Assembly: GCF_000473045.1 (NCBI RefSeq)
Contig: NZ_KI421489.1
Coordinates: 192 to 64,191, forward strand
Origin: Bradyrhizobium sp. WSM3983
GTDB taxonomy: Bacteria; Pseudomonadota; Alphaproteobacteria; Rhizobiales; Xanthobacteraceae
Reading direction: 5' to 3'
DNA: 64,000 bases
In this document: positions 53,396-62,731 of the stretch, one piece after another
Layout of the letters: the number at the start of each line of letters is the position of its first letter
Position numbering within the stretch: the first letter of the stretch is position 1
The notes under the pieces: model-generated
Told to the model about the DNA's origin: nothing
Seen by the model: the letters and a program-made list of their open reading frames with translations, nothing else
Database searches by the model: none
Made by a program: the position numbers and the translations under genes

Positions 53396-54058
53396 ATGCT
53401 GCGGGTCGATGTCGAAAAACAGCTCGGCGAATTCTCCCTCTCGGCATCCTTCGAGAGCGAGGGCCGTGTCACCGGCCTGTTCGGCGCCTCCGGTGCCGGC
53501 AAGAGCTCGCTGATCAACATGATCGCAGGCCTGCTGCGGCCCGACCGCGGCACCATCGTCATCGACGGCGAGACCGTCGACGACACCGCAGCCGGCATCC
53601 ATGTGCCGACCTGGCGCCGCCGCATCGGCTATGTGTTCCAGGATGCGCGGTTGTTTCCGCATCTCAACGTCGCGCAAAACCTCGACTATGGACGGCGGAT
53701 GAACCGCCTTGCGGCCGATCCGGCGCAACGTACGCGCGTCGTCGAGTTGCTCGACATCGGCGCGCTGCTTGATCGCCGTCCCGGAAAGCTTTCCGGCGGC
53801 GAGCGCCAGCGCGTCGCACTCGGCCGCGCGCTCTTGTCAAAGCCGCGTTTGCTGCTGCTCGACGAACCGCTCGGCGCGCTCGACGAGGCCCGCAAGGTCG
53901 AAATCCTGCCCTATCTGGTCCGCCTGCGCGACGAAGCCAATGTCCCCATGGTCTATGTCAGCCACGACGTCGCCGAGCTGCGCCAGCTCGCGACGCAGAT
54001 CGTGATGCTCAGGCAGGGCCGCGTGACGTCGTTCGGCGGGGTGAAGGTGCTGACGTGA
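53396..54058 (+). CDS. modC: molybdate ABC transporter ATPase, short form
   Basis: The 220-residue ATPase has Walker A FGASGAGKSSLI, ABC signature LSGGERQRVALGRAL, Walker B RLLLLDEPLGALD and H-loop VYVSHDVAEL. It ends soon after the H-loop helices (LRQGRVTSFGGVKVLT). Most ModC proteins are about 350 residues and carry a C-terminal molybdate-binding TOBE/Mop domain, which is absent here. It powers ModB. There is no frameshift evidence downstream, since a non-coding degenerate repeat follows directly. Confidence 0.93.
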   Translation: MLRVDVEKQLGEFSLSASFESEGRVTGLFGASGAGKSSLINMIAGLLRPDRGTIVIDGETVDDTAAGIHVPTWRRRIGYVFQDARLFPHLNVAQNLDYGRRMNRLAADPAQRTRVVELLDIGALLDRRPGKLSGGERQRVALGRALLSKPRLLLLDEPLGALDEARKVEILPYLVRLRDEANVPMVYVSHDVAELRQLATQIVMLRQGRVTSFGGVKVLT

Positions 54059-54083
54059 GGCGGGCTGGCTGAACCTCCACCGC

Positions 54084-54112
54084 TGTCGTCCTGGCGAAAG
54101 CCACGACCCATA
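54084..54112. repeat. degenerate single arm of family A repeat
   Basis: GTCGTCCTGGCGAAAGCCAC followed by GACCCATA matches the family A arm with several changes and no partner arm nearby. It lies 26 bp after the modC stop. Confidence 0.55.
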
Positions 54113-54139
54113 CCGCGCGATCCATCGAACGTGCGTCAG

Positions 54140-54400
54140 TTACCAGCCGTGGTCGACGTTGCGCACATCGCCCGTTCGGGCGTCGACATCGACCTCCATC
54201 CAGCGGCCGCTGCGGTCGCGGCCCTCGATCTGCCATTCGTCGCCGGCGAACTCGGTGTGCGAAATCGTCATGACGCCGATGTCGGTCGCGACATCGAGCG
54301 CGGCCTGCATCGAGATCTGATCGCCCGTGTCATAGGCCATCGCCGGCGCCGCGGCCCCCAGGCCGATCGCGACGATGGCGGGCAGGATGAATTTGCGCAT
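54140..54400 (-). CDS. small secreted PepSY-domain protein
   Basis: The 86-residue protein has a signal peptide (FILPAIVAIGLGAAAPAMAY). A single PepSY-like domain follows (ISMQAALDVATDIGVMTISH; EWQIEGRDRSGRWMEVDVDA; TGDVRNVDHGW). PepSY proteins are exported and often modulate proteases; the role here is unknown. AGGAGCAACCC precedes the ATG. It is convergent with modC. Confidence 0.85.
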   Translation of the reverse strand: MRKFILPAIVAIGLGAAAPAMAYDTGDQISMQAALDVATDIGVMTISHTEFAGDEWQIEGRDRSGRWMEVDVDARTGDVRNVDHGW

Positions 54401-54571
54401 GGGTTGCTCCTGTCAGATGCGTTGACCGTTACGCGTGAGAAACGGATAGCGCCGCGAGACGTTCCGGAACCAGGAGTCACGAAGCCGCGCAAATTCTCGG
54501 CGGTTGCGGCGATTTGGTGGCGGTTTCTCGTCGTTCCGGGCGCGCGTAGCGCGAGCCTGGAATGACGGAAA

Positions 54572-56365
54572 CTACACCCCCGCCACCGAGGTCCATAGCT
54601 CCGCCAGCTTGCGCCGCAGCACCTGGCTGCGGGTCAGCGGCGCCGGCGTTTCGTCCTCTTCCGGCAGGCGGAGGCCGACGACGTTGACGCGGCCGCCGGA
54701 GATGCTGCGCGCCACGAGCACGATGGTGTCAAGCGCGAGCTCGGCGCCTTCCTTCGGCGCACGGTCGAGATGGACGTCGAAATAATCGGCGAGCGTGAGC
54801 TTGCCGTCTTCCTCGCCCACCTTCACGCCGTAGATCTCGGCGAGCTCGGCGAGCGTGTGCTCGCCCGACACCATGAAGTCGCCGAGCAGGTGCGGATCCG
54901 GCTCCGTGCTCGGCTGCATGTCGACGAAGAAGCGATCGAGCGCCTCGGCTTTTTCCGGAGGCGCCAGCAGATAGATGTAATCGCCGGGCGCGATCGGCTC
55001 GGCTTCCACAGGCGTCAGGATGCTCTCTTTGCGGATCACAAGCGTCGGCTTCGACCAGGACGGGATCAGGCCGCGGCGAAAATACAGGCTCTTGGGCCGC
55101 ACCGGATAGCCGACCAGCTGCTGCTCGAGCTGGCCGGGCAGATCAAGTTCGACGCGCCGCGGACCGCGCTCGGCGCGCGGCAGCGCCACGTGCAGCTTGC
55201 GCGCGGCGGGCGCCAGCGTCCAGCCTTGCAGCAGCAGCGAGATGATCACGACGACGAAGGCGACGTCGAAATAGAGATAGGCCTTCGACAGGCCGACCAG
55301 CATCGGGATCGACGCCAGGAAGATCGCGACCGCGCCGCGCAAACCGGTCCAGGCAATGAAGATCTTTTCGCGCCAGTTGAAGCGGAACGGCGCCAGGCAC
55401 ACGAACACCGCGATCGGCCGCGCCACCAGCATCAGGACGAAGGCGACGCCGATCGCCGGCAGCACGCTGGAGCCCAGCCGGCTCGGCGACACCAGAAGGC
55501 CGAGCAGCACGAACATCACGATCTGCGCCAGCCAGGTCGCGGCATCGAGAAACGCCACCACCGAATTATGCGCGCGCGTCGGCCGGTTGCCGATGATGAT
55601 GCCGGCGAGATAGACGGCGAGGAAGCCCGAGGCATGCATGATCTGCGAGCCGCCGAAGATTACGAGCGCGGCCGTGGTCACGAACGGCGCATGCAGTCCC
55701 TGCGGCAGCGCGACCTTGTTGAGCCCGATGACGACGAGACGTCCGCCAAGGAAGCCGACGACAGCGCCCAGCACCGCCTCTTGCAGGAACTCCACCACCA
55801 CATGGCCGGGCGAGCTCGAGCCCAGCGAGATGTACTCGACCAGCATCAGGGTGAGGAAGATCGCGAAGGGATCGTTGGTGCCGGATTCGGCCTCCAGCGT
55901 CGCGCCGACGCGCGGGCGCAGGCGCAGGCCCTGGGTGTGCACCAGCAGGAACACGGCGGCGGCGTCGGTCGAGGCGACCACCGCGCCGACCAGCAGCGAC
56001 TCCGTCCAGTTGAGATCGAGCGCGTATTTCGCGAACGGCGCTGTGATCAGCGCGGTCAGGAGCACGCCGACGGTCGCGAGCACAACGGAGGGCGCGAGCA
56101 CGGTGCGGATGCTGGCAAAGCGCGTCTTCAGCCCGCCGTCGAACAGGATCAGGGCCAGCGCCACCGAGCCGACCAGATAGGTCGTGCCGACGTCGTTGAA
56201 CTGGAGCTGGCCGGGACCTGAATCGCCCGCCAGCATGCCGATCGCGAGGAAGACCAGCAGCAGCGGCGCGCCGAAGCGCAGCGCGAGCAGGCTCGACAGG
56301 ATACCGGCCATCACCAGGACGGCGCCGAGCAGAATGGCGATGCTGAAAGAATCGAGGGAAGCCAT
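54572..56365 (-). CDS. K+/H+-type antiporter with regulatory domains (CvrA/NhaP2-like)
   Basis: The 597-residue protein has about 12-13 membrane segments with the CPA family pattern (MLAGDSGPGQLQFNDVGTTY; LVGAVVASTDAAAVFLLVHT; ESGTNDPFAIFLTLMLVEYI). A cytoplasmic part follows with a TrkA-C-like domain (FRRGLIPSWSKPTLVIRKES) and a CorC/HlyC-like end (GDFMVSGEHTLAELAEIYGV, KLTLADYFDVHL). That layout fits potassium/proton antiporters. ATG 56365 starts a clean first helix. It is divergent from the MscS-type gene. Confidence 0.92.
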   Translation of the reverse strand: MASLDSFSIAILLGAVLVMAGILSSLLALRFGAPLLLVFLAIGMLAGDSGPGQLQFNDVGTTYLVGSVALALILFDGGLKTRFASIRTVLAPSVVLATVGVLLTALITAPFAKYALDLNWTESLLVGAVVASTDAAAVFLLVHTQGLRLRPRVGATLEAESGTNDPFAIFLTLMLVEYISLGSSSPGHVVVEFLQEAVLGAVVGFLGGRLVVIGLNKVALPQGLHAPFVTTAALVIFGGSQIMHASGFLAVYLAGIIIGNRPTRAHNSVVAFLDAATWLAQIVMFVLLGLLVSPSRLGSSVLPAIGVAFVLMLVARPIAVFVCLAPFRFNWREKIFIAWTGLRGAVAIFLASIPMLVGLSKAYLYFDVAFVVVIISLLLQGWTLAPAARKLHVALPRAERGPRRVELDLPGQLEQQLVGYPVRPKSLYFRRGLIPSWSKPTLVIRKESILTPVEAEPIAPGDYIYLLAPPEKAEALDRFFVDMQPSTEPDPHLLGDFMVSGEHTLAELAEIYGVKVGEEDGKLTLADYFDVHLDRAPKEGAELALDTIVLVARSISGGRVNVVGLRLPEEDETPAPLTRSQVLRRKLAELWTSVAGV

Positions 56366-56579
56366 CCACCTTCCGGGTACAAATCGCTGGAATTGCATCC
56401 TTATCGTCGCCGCACCGGCGCGCCAACCCATTTTCTCCCGCTCGCGGCAATCGGCCCGTATTTTGCGGCCTTAACGCGCTTCACTTCGCGGTGTATCGAT
56501 GGCCCGGCCGCTTCCTTTGTGGGATTCTGCGGCGCCTTCGAATCAAACCCTCCCGCCCGCATCCCGACGAGACCGCCCG

Positions 56580-57896
56580 ATGGACATGGACCTCAAAGAC
56601 GTCATGGAGTTCGTGCAGACCACCGCGCGCAGCGTCGGGGCGGAAATCTCCTCGCCCTGGTTCTACCTGCAATTCGGGCTCATTCTGGCGGCGTCCGGGG
56701 TCGCCTATGCGGCGGAGGCCGCCATTCGCAACCGGGTCGACATGACCTCGCTGGCGATGCGCTGGCCGCTGCCGCTCCGGCACTTCGCCCGCGTGATGGT
56801 CTCCAGCGGCTCGACGGCGGTGTTCACCCTGCTCGTGATCATATCCCGCGTGGTGATGTATCACGCGACCTGGCCGAGCCGCAGCTATCTGCTGATGGTC
56901 GCCGCCAAGCTGGGGCTCGCCTGGCTCGCGATCCGGCTCCTGACCTCGGTGCTGCGCAACGCCTTCATCGTCAAGCTGGTGTCGGTTGCGGCATGGTTCG
57001 TCGCCGCGCTGTCCATCCTCGGCCAGCTCGACACTACGGTCGATCTGCTGGACTCCTACGCGATCGTGCTCGGCGGATTGCGGCTGACGCCGCTTCTGGT
57101 GCTCAAGGCCGGCGCGCTGTTGATCCTCGCACTCTGGCTCACCAACATCGCCAGCAATTTCGCCGAGAGCAAGATCAACTCGGCGACGGACCTGACACCG
57201 TCGGTCCAGGTGCTGCTGGTGAAGATCATCCGCATCGGACTTCTTGCCGTCGCTATTGTCATTGCGCTCGGCACGGTCGGCATCAATCTCTCCGCGCTTG
57301 CGGTGTTCTCCGGCGCAGTCGGCGTCGGCATCGGTATCGGCCTGCAGAAGATCGTCGCCAACTTCATCTCCGGCATCATCCTGCTCGCCGACAAATCGGT
57401 GAAGCCGGGCGACCTCGTCACCATCGGCGACAACACCGGGCGCATCAGCGCGATGAAGACGCGCTATATTTCCGTTGCCGCCGGCGACGGCCGCGAATTC
57501 CTGGTGCCGAACGAGGATCTGGTGACGCAGAAGGTCGTCAACTGGACCTATACCGACAAGAACACGCTGGTGAAGATCGCCTTCGGCACCAATTACGACG
57601 CCGATCCAAGACTCGTGTGCAAGCTCGCCGCCGAGACCGCAGCCGCCCATCCGCGCGCGCAGAAGGGCAAGCCGCCGAACAGCATTTTGACCGAATTCGC
57701 CGAGGCCGGCATGAAGTTCTCGCTGACCTTCTGGATTGCGGACCCCGATGGCATGGACAATGTCAAAAGCGACGTGATGTTGGCGCTGTGGGACGCCTTC
57801 AAGCGCGAGGGCATCCGGGTTCCCTATCCGGTCCGCGAAATCCGCATCCGCGGCGGGGCGCTGCCGGTGGAAACCACCGTAGAAGTCCCGAATTGA
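56580..57896 (+). CDS. mechanosensitive ion channel (MscS-type)
   Basis: The 438-residue protein has several N-terminal membrane segments. The MscS pore and β-domain contain VFSGAVGVGIGIGLQKIVAN (TM3 pore helix) and FISGIILLADKSVKPGDLVT, then NTGRISAMKTRYISV. It relieves turgor on osmotic downshock; the extra N-terminal helices indicate a larger MscS relative. ATG 56580 is chosen over 56499 because no membrane segments lie before it. It is divergent from the antiporter, a pairing that fits shared osmotic roles (inference). Confidence 0.92.
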   Translation: MDMDLKDVMEFVQTTARSVGAEISSPWFYLQFGLILAASGVAYAAEAAIRNRVDMTSLAMRWPLPLRHFARVMVSSGSTAVFTLLVIISRVVMYHATWPSRSYLLMVAAKLGLAWLAIRLLTSVLRNAFIVKLVSVAAWFVAALSILGQLDTTVDLLDSYAIVLGGLRLTPLLVLKAGALLILALWLTNIASNFAESKINSATDLTPSVQVLLVKIIRIGLLAVAIVIALGTVGINLSALAVFSGAVGVGIGIGLQKIVANFISGIILLADKSVKPGDLVTIGDNTGRISAMKTRYISVAAGDGREFLVPNEDLVTQKVVNWTYTDKNTLVKIAFGTNYDADPRLVCKLAAETAAAHPRAQKGKPPNSILTEFAEAGMKFSLTFWIADPDGMDNVKSDVMLALWDAFKREGIRVPYPVREIRIRGGALPVETTVEVPN

Positions 57897-58030
57897 GCCT
57901 GCTTTCGGGCGCATGGTGGCTAGGCTAAGCTTGCACCAAGCCCCGCGATCATTAAATTAGGGCCTGAAATCAAGCCTTTCCGCCCGCACCGAGACCGGGC
58001 CCAAAAAGACAAGCAGAAGACCAGACCCGC

Positions 58031-58849
58031 ATGAGCTACGTCGAAGCCACCGATACCTCCCTGCGCAAGACCGGACAGATCAAGCTGCATGGGCCAGCCG
58101 CCTTTGCCGGCATGCGCAAGGCAGGTGCCCTGGTGGCGAAGTGCCTCGACGAGCTCACCGACATCGTCGGCCCCGGCGTGCCGACCGATCGCATCGACGA
58201 ATTCGTCCGCGAGTACGCCTTCAGCCATGGCGCCTATCCGGCGACGCTGATGTATCGCGGCTATCGCTACTCGACCTGCACCTCGCTCAACCACGTGGTC
58301 TGCCACGGCATGCCCGGCGACCGTCCGCTGAAGGAAGGCGACATCGTCAATATCGACGTCACCTTCATCGTCGACGGCTGGTACGGCGATTCCAGCCGGA
58401 TGTATGCGGTCGGCCCGATCGCCCGCAAGGCCGAGCGGCTGATCGAAGTGACCTATGAAGCGATGATGCGCGGCATCGCCGCCGTGAAGCCCGGCGCCAC
58501 CACCGGCGACATTGGCCACGCCATCCAGAGTTTCGTCGAGCCGCAGGGCATGAGCGTGGTCCGCGATTTCTGCGGCCATGGCCTCGGGCGCATGTTCCAC
58601 GACGAGCCGAACATCATCCATATCGGCCGGCCCGGTGAAGGCGTGCAACTCAAGCCCGGCATGTTCTTCACCATCGAGCCGATGATCAATCTCGGCAAGC
58701 CGCATGTGAAGATCCTGTCCGACGGCTGGACCGCGGTCACCCGCGACCGTTCGCTGTCGGCGCAGTTCGAGCACTCGGTCGGTGTGACTGCGACGGGCGT
58801 TGAGATATTCACGCTGTCGGAGCGGCATGGCGAGAAGCAGATCGGCTGA
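58031..58849 (+). CDS. map: methionine aminopeptidase, type I
   Basis: The 272-residue protein has the pita-bread fold residues: SLNHVVCHGMPGDRPLKEGD (catalytic His region), IVNIDVTFIVDGWYGDSSRM (metal Asp residues), FCGHGLGRMFHDEPNI (metal His) and FFTIEPMINLG (metal Glu). It removes the initiator Met in the cytoplasm. It has an N-terminal extension of about 20 residues before the core. It is convergent with the sigma factor gene, 20 bp away. Confidence 0.97.
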   Translation: MSYVEATDTSLRKTGQIKLHGPAAFAGMRKAGALVAKCLDELTDIVGPGVPTDRIDEFVREYAFSHGAYPATLMYRGYRYSTCTSLNHVVCHGMPGDRPLKEGDIVNIDVTFIVDGWYGDSSRMYAVGPIARKAERLIEVTYEAMMRGIAAVKPGATTGDIGHAIQSFVEPQGMSVVRDFCGHGLGRMFHDEPNIIHIGRPGEGVQLKPGMFFTIEPMINLGKPHVKILSDGWTAVTRDRSLSAQFEHSVGVTATGVEIFTLSERHGEKQIG

Positions 58850-58869
58850 TTGGTCGCCGTTCCGCGCCG

Positions 58870-59805
58870 TCAATCCAGCGTGAACAATTCCGCGCCTTCG
58901 ATCGCATAGTGCGCGAACAGAAAATCCCGGATGTTGACGATGCTGCCGTTCTCCCAGTCGAGGAGCACGAAGTAGCGCGGCGGACCTGAGGGATCCTGCG
59001 GATCAAACATGATGATCGCAGGACGCCGGTCGACGAATCCGGGAACGCAATGCCAGGCGCTGGTCTGCGCATAACGCCCAAAGTACTCGCTGACGTCGCG
59101 GCGGCCGGCCCTGCGTATCCGGTTGACCATCTCCAGCCGCACGTCGTCGGCAAGCATGTCGCGCAACGAATCGAAGTCGCGGGCATTGAAGCGCTCGACA
59201 TAGTGCATCAAGCGGGCGCGTTCGGCCGTCTCCAGTTCGGGAGGCCTGATGTCGTCGGATTCCTCCGCGAGCTCGCGCAGACGGACCCGCCCACGTTGCA
59301 GGGCGCCCTTGGTGGCAGGGACGCTACCGCCCATGATGGCGCAGACCTCGTCGACGGAATAGCCGAGCACGTCGCGCAGGATCACAGCACCTCGCTGCGT
59401 CACCGGCAGGCGCATGAAGGTCCCGAGGCTCGCAGATACGATCTCACGTTCGGTCACGGGGCTGGTCAGAGCGGCGATCATGTCGAGATCTTCATCGGAG
59501 TGCGCAGCGTTGTAGCGCGCGCGCCGGCGCAGAAAATCCAGCGCGGCGTTGTGGGCGATGCGAAACAGCCAGCCTTCCGGATTGTCCAGCGGCTCGGTCC
59601 GCGGCGCCGCCTCGATGGCCTTGAGCAGCGCCTCCTGCAGCACGTCCTCGCCGTCGATGACCGAGCCCGTCATGCGCGCGCAGTAACGATGCAGCTGCGG
59701 CCGCATTTCCACGGCAAGACGCTCGAGAATCTGCTGGGCGGTCTGTCGGACCGCCCCTGCGCCTTCGTTCGTCGCATCGTCTGCCAAGCAGGATCTCCCA
59801 CTCAC
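58870..59805 (-). CDS. ECF sigma factor with SnoaL-like C-terminal domain
   Basis: The 311-residue protein has sigma region 2 (DGEDVLQEALLKAIEAAP; NPEGWLFRIAHNAALDFLRR) and region 4 (VTQRGAVILRDVLGYSVDEV; KGALQRGRVRLREL). After them comes an extra C-terminal domain of about 110 residues with SnoaL/NTF2-like features (VERFNARDFDSLRDMLADDV; FDPQDPSGPPRYFVLLDWEN). Such C-terminal domains replace anti-sigma control in several ECF groups. The start appears to be GTG 59805. The gene follows the ABM gene by 48 bp on the same strand. Confidence 0.9.
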   Translation of the reverse strand: MSGRSCLADDATNEGAGAVRQTAQQILERLAVEMRPQLHRYCARMTGSVIDGEDVLQEALLKAIEAAPRTEPLDNPEGWLFRIAHNAALDFLRRRARYNAAHSDEDLDMIAALTSPVTEREIVSASLGTFMRLPVTQRGAVILRDVLGYSVDEVCAIMGGSVPATKGALQRGRVRLRELAEESDDIRPPELETAERARLMHYVERFNARDFDSLRDMLADDVRLEMVNRIRRAGRRDVSEYFGRYAQTSAWHCVPGFVDRRPAIIMFDPQDPSGPPRYFVLLDWENGSIVNIRDFLFAHYAIEGAELFTLD

Positions 59806-59853
59806 CGATAAGCGTGATATGTCAATCGGGGGCGAGGCGCTACTCGCCGAAGC

Positions 59854-60294
59854 TCAGGCATGATTGACCTCGACGACCTCGCACAGGATCGTCTCGGCCT
59901 TCGCGATCGCGGCAAGGCGCTGGATGTACGGCGCGAATTTCGGATCCTTGCGGAAGTTCTCGATATCCCCCGCGCTTCGCCATTGCGAGTAGTTGATGGC
60001 GCGCCCGCCCTCCTTGCCGGCGTGGACGCTGGACGAGATGAAGCCGGGCTGCTTGCTGAAAAAGGACTCAGTGCCCTCCTTCAGGAGCTGGACCAGCTTT
60101 TGCTGGTTATCCGGTTCGACCGTGAAGATGTTGACCAGCGTGGTGATGTCGCTGCCGATGCGGATGGTGGCTTCCATGTTCGAACTCCTGTTCTGGCTGT
60201 AGGACGGGACGATTTGAGCGGCGAGCAAGGCGCCGGCACTGACGCCGGTGGCAACGACAGCGCGACGCGACGGCACGGCTTTGATCTCTTGCAT
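59854..60294 (-). CDS. exported antibiotic biosynthesis monooxygenase-fold protein
   Basis: The 146-residue protein has a twin-arginine-like signal (SRRAVVATGVSAGALLAAQI). The ABM ferredoxin-like domain contains LVNIFTVEPDNQQKLVQLLK, PGFISSSVHAGKEGGRAINY, SQWRSAGD and FRKDPKFAPYIQRLA. Substrates of this fold vary from heme to quinones and are not clear here. AAGGAGAACCTCA precedes the ATG. It lies between the serine hydrolase and the sigma factor on the same strand and may be in one operon with the sigma gene. Confidence 0.88.
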   Translation of the reverse strand: MQEIKAVPSRRAVVATGVSAGALLAAQIVPSYSQNRSSNMEATIRIGSDITTLVNIFTVEPDNQQKLVQLLKEGTESFFSKQPGFISSSVHAGKEGGRAINYSQWRSAGDIENFRKDPKFAPYIQRLAAIAKAETILCEVVEVNHA

Positions 60295-60398
60295 TGAGGT
60301 TCTCCTTTGCGAAAAGCTCTGCTGGCCGCTCGACGAGGCCCACAGCGCTGAGACGAACGAGGACGTGAAAAGGAAGCGGTCGGTGCGATTTTTTTCGC

Positions 60399-61649
60399 TT
60401 AGCCACTCCGCCCGTAGACGGCGTCGCGAATTTCGATCGGGAAGGCACCAAAACCGCCCTCCAGCCCCGTGTTGGTAAAGGCGATGACGGTCAGCCTCTC
60501 GACGGGGTCGACGAAAAAGCTCTGGCCATAGGCGCAGTTGAAGGTCCAGGTTCCCGTCGCCTGCGGCGATTTCGCCAACGCGCTGTCCTTCAGGACGAGG
60601 GCCCCGTAACCAAAGCCCCAGGCCGGAAGCCCCGTCGGCGTCAAATCGCCGATCTGGCTTGTCGTGATCTGGTGCACCGTCGACGCCTTCAGGACCGGCG
60701 CGCCGCCGAGGCGGAGCGCTTCGGCCAAGCGGGCGTAGTCGCCGGCCGTGCTGACAAGCCCGGCGCCGCCTGATGGGAACGACGCACGATCGAACGCGCG
60801 CGACGGGGACACGTGAATGATTCCGGCGCCCCGGAATGGCACGGGTTGCGGGTCTTGCATGCGCGACGGCTCCGGCTTGCCGTCGAGATAGGGCACCGCA
60901 AGCCGCGCTCCGTCGTCGACAAGGAAGGCCGTATCGCGCATCGCAAGCGGTGCCGTGACGAGGCGGCGAACTGCGTCCGGCAGCGGCTCACCGGCGGCCT
61001 TGGCGATCACGGCACCGAGCACGTCGGTCGCGAGTGAATAGCCCCATCGCGTGCCCGGCTCGTAGAGGAGCGGCGCGGCTGCGATACGGCGGATCTCCTC
61101 ATCGAGGGTGATATCCGAACGGTCGAGGGCGTCGGAGATGCCCGCGCGCTGATAGGGCCCATCCGCCGGCTGCAGGAATCCATAGGAGAGCCCGGCTGTA
61201 TGGGTGAGCAGATGATGGATGGTGAGGGCGGGGACCTTGCCGTCAGCGGTCTGCGGCCGGAAATCCGGCAGCCATTTTTGGACGGGGTCCTGCGGATCCA
61301 GCCGGCCGCGCTCGACCAGCGCCATGGCGGCGACCGAGACGATCGGCTTCGACAGCGACGCAAGGCGGAACATGGCGTCCTCGCGCATCGGCCGATCGGC
61401 CTCGCGATCGGCGTGGCCGGCCGCGCGGCGATAGACGATTTCACCGTCCTGCATCACCACCACAACGCTGCCGACGATGCGCCGCGCGGCAATGGCGCGA
61501 TCTATCACCTGGTCGAGGTGCAGCGCGCGGTCGTCGGCCGTCGTTTCCGCTCGCGCGGTCCCGCCCAGCGCGGGTGCAGCGGCAGCAAGGGTCGCAGCGG
61601 CGCTTCGGGCAAGAATGGTCCGGCGTGTGAGGCTTACGAACGGCCACAT
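60399..61649 (-). CDS. serine hydrolase, beta-lactamase/DD-peptidase family
   Basis: The 416-residue protein has a twin-arginine signal (SLTRRTILARSAAATLAAAA). The class C-like serine hydrolase motifs are SxxK as LASLSKPIVSVAAMALVERG, YxN-like WGYSLATDVLGAVIAKAAGE, and a late FGYGALVLKD region. HHLLTHTAGLSYG is another typical element. It is probably a periplasmic esterase or peptidase; the substrate is unknown. ATG 61649 is used because the signal peptide starts there; the longer frame upstream is a shadow. It is divergent from radC. Confidence 0.92.
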   Translation of the reverse strand: MWPFVSLTRRTILARSAAATLAAAAPALGGTARAETTADDRALHLDQVIDRAIAARRIVGSVVVVMQDGEIVYRRAAGHADREADRPMREDAMFRLASLSKPIVSVAAMALVERGRLDPQDPVQKWLPDFRPQTADGKVPALTIHHLLTHTAGLSYGFLQPADGPYQRAGISDALDRSDITLDEEIRRIAAAPLLYEPGTRWGYSLATDVLGAVIAKAAGEPLPDAVRRLVTAPLAMRDTAFLVDDGARLAVPYLDGKPEPSRMQDPQPVPFRGAGIIHVSPSRAFDRASFPSGGAGLVSTAGDYARLAEALRLGGAPVLKASTVHQITTSQIGDLTPTGLPAWGFGYGALVLKDSALAKSPQATGTWTFNCAYGQSFFVDPVERLTVIAFTNTGLEGGFGAFPIEIRDAVYGRSG

Positions 61650-61946
61650 CGGTTTGTCTCCATTGGGGAGCTGGGCCTGCCCGCCGGATGGCGTGCGAAA
61701 TACGGCGAAGCTCACAATGGGGCAAGACGAACGGGACCAGCCATTCGGAACGGTGCTGCCAAGATTTTTTTCGCAGGGCGGGGCGAGCGCGGCGACGTCG
61801 CAACGCTGACACTCGACCCCAATCGCCGGGCAGACGACCGACGCGCGCCTTGCCCCTGCACTGCCGGCCGGCGCGGCGGTCGCGACCGCCGGCCCGTCGC
61901 AATTGACGGTTGCAAAAGCGGAGATCCCCGGCAATGCTGCCGGCCG

Positions 61947-62660
61947 ATGCCCGCCAAAACCGACCAAGACGACAGCAAGCCCGAGGACACGCCGCATTAT
62001 CTCGGCCATCGCGAACGGCTGCGCGAGCGCTTCTACAGCTCGGGCGCGGATGCGCTCAGCGACTACGAGCTCCTGGAGATGGCGCTGTTTCCGGCGCTGC
62101 CGCGGCGCGACACCAAGCCGCTGGCGAAGACGCTGATCAAGATCTTCGGCTCGTTCGCCGAGGTCGTCCACGCGCCGGTGGCACGGTTGCGGGAGATCGA
62201 CGGCGTCGGCGAAGCCGCCATCAACCAGCTCAAGCTGATTGCGGCGGCCGCGCACCGTGTCGCCAAGGGCGAGGTCAACAGCCGCAACGCGCTGTCGTCC
62301 TGGAACGAGGTGATCGCCTATTGCCGCACCAGCATGGCCTTTGCCGACAAGGAGCAGTTTCGCCTGCTGTTCCTCGACAAGCGCAACCAGCTCATCGCCG
62401 ACGAGGTGCAGCAGACTGGCACCGTCGACCACACGCCGGTCTATCCGCGCGAGGTGGTCAAGCGCGCGCTGGAGCTGTCGGCGACCGCGTTGATCCTGGT
62501 GCACAACCATCCCTCAGGCGATCCCTCCCCCTCGCAGGCCGATATCCAGATGACCAAGGCGATCATCGACATCGCCAAGCCGCTCGGGATTGCCGTGCAT
62601 GATCACATCATCGTCGGCAAGAACGGACATGCGAGTTTGCGGGGGATGCGGTTAATCTGA
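61947..62660 (+). CDS. radC: RadC/JAB-domain DNA repair-associated protein
   Basis: The 237-residue protein has a helix-hairpin-helix-like N-terminal part (REIDGVGEAAINQLKLIAAA). The RadC MPN+/JAB domain has the metal motif LILVHNHPSGDPSPSQADI, with E, HxHPSG and D present. The exact function is debated. The ORF can be read much further upstream, but ATG 61947 matches family starts (MPAKTDQDDSKPEDTPHYLG). Its last 83 bp have a diverged second copy at 63842. Confidence 0.94.
   Translation: MPAKTDQDDSKPEDTPHYLGHRERLRERFYSSGADALSDYELLEMALFPALPRRDTKPLAKTLIKIFGSFAEVVHAPVARLREIDGVGEAAINQLKLIAAAAHRVAKGEVNSRNALSSWNEVIAYCRTSMAFADKEQFRLLFLDKRNQLIADEVQQTGTVDHTPVYPREVVKRALELSATALILVHNHPSGDPSPSQADIQMTKAIIDIAKPLGIAVHDHIIVGKNGHASLRGMRLI
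62576..62658 (+). repeat. radC 3'-end repeat, copy 1 (in radC)
   Basis: The last 27 codons of radC are repeated at 63842-63924 with 69 of 83 bases identical. The differences are mostly at third codon positions: peptide changes are only N/S, L/Q and G/R. This suggests the two copies evolved as coding sequence before one replaced the other. Confidence 0.85.
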
Positions 62661-62731
62661 CCTGGAGCCGAATTGCGCTTCTCGGTTGTGCTAGGAATTT
62701 GAAACAGCGTCGACACGTTGAGCGAAGATGC

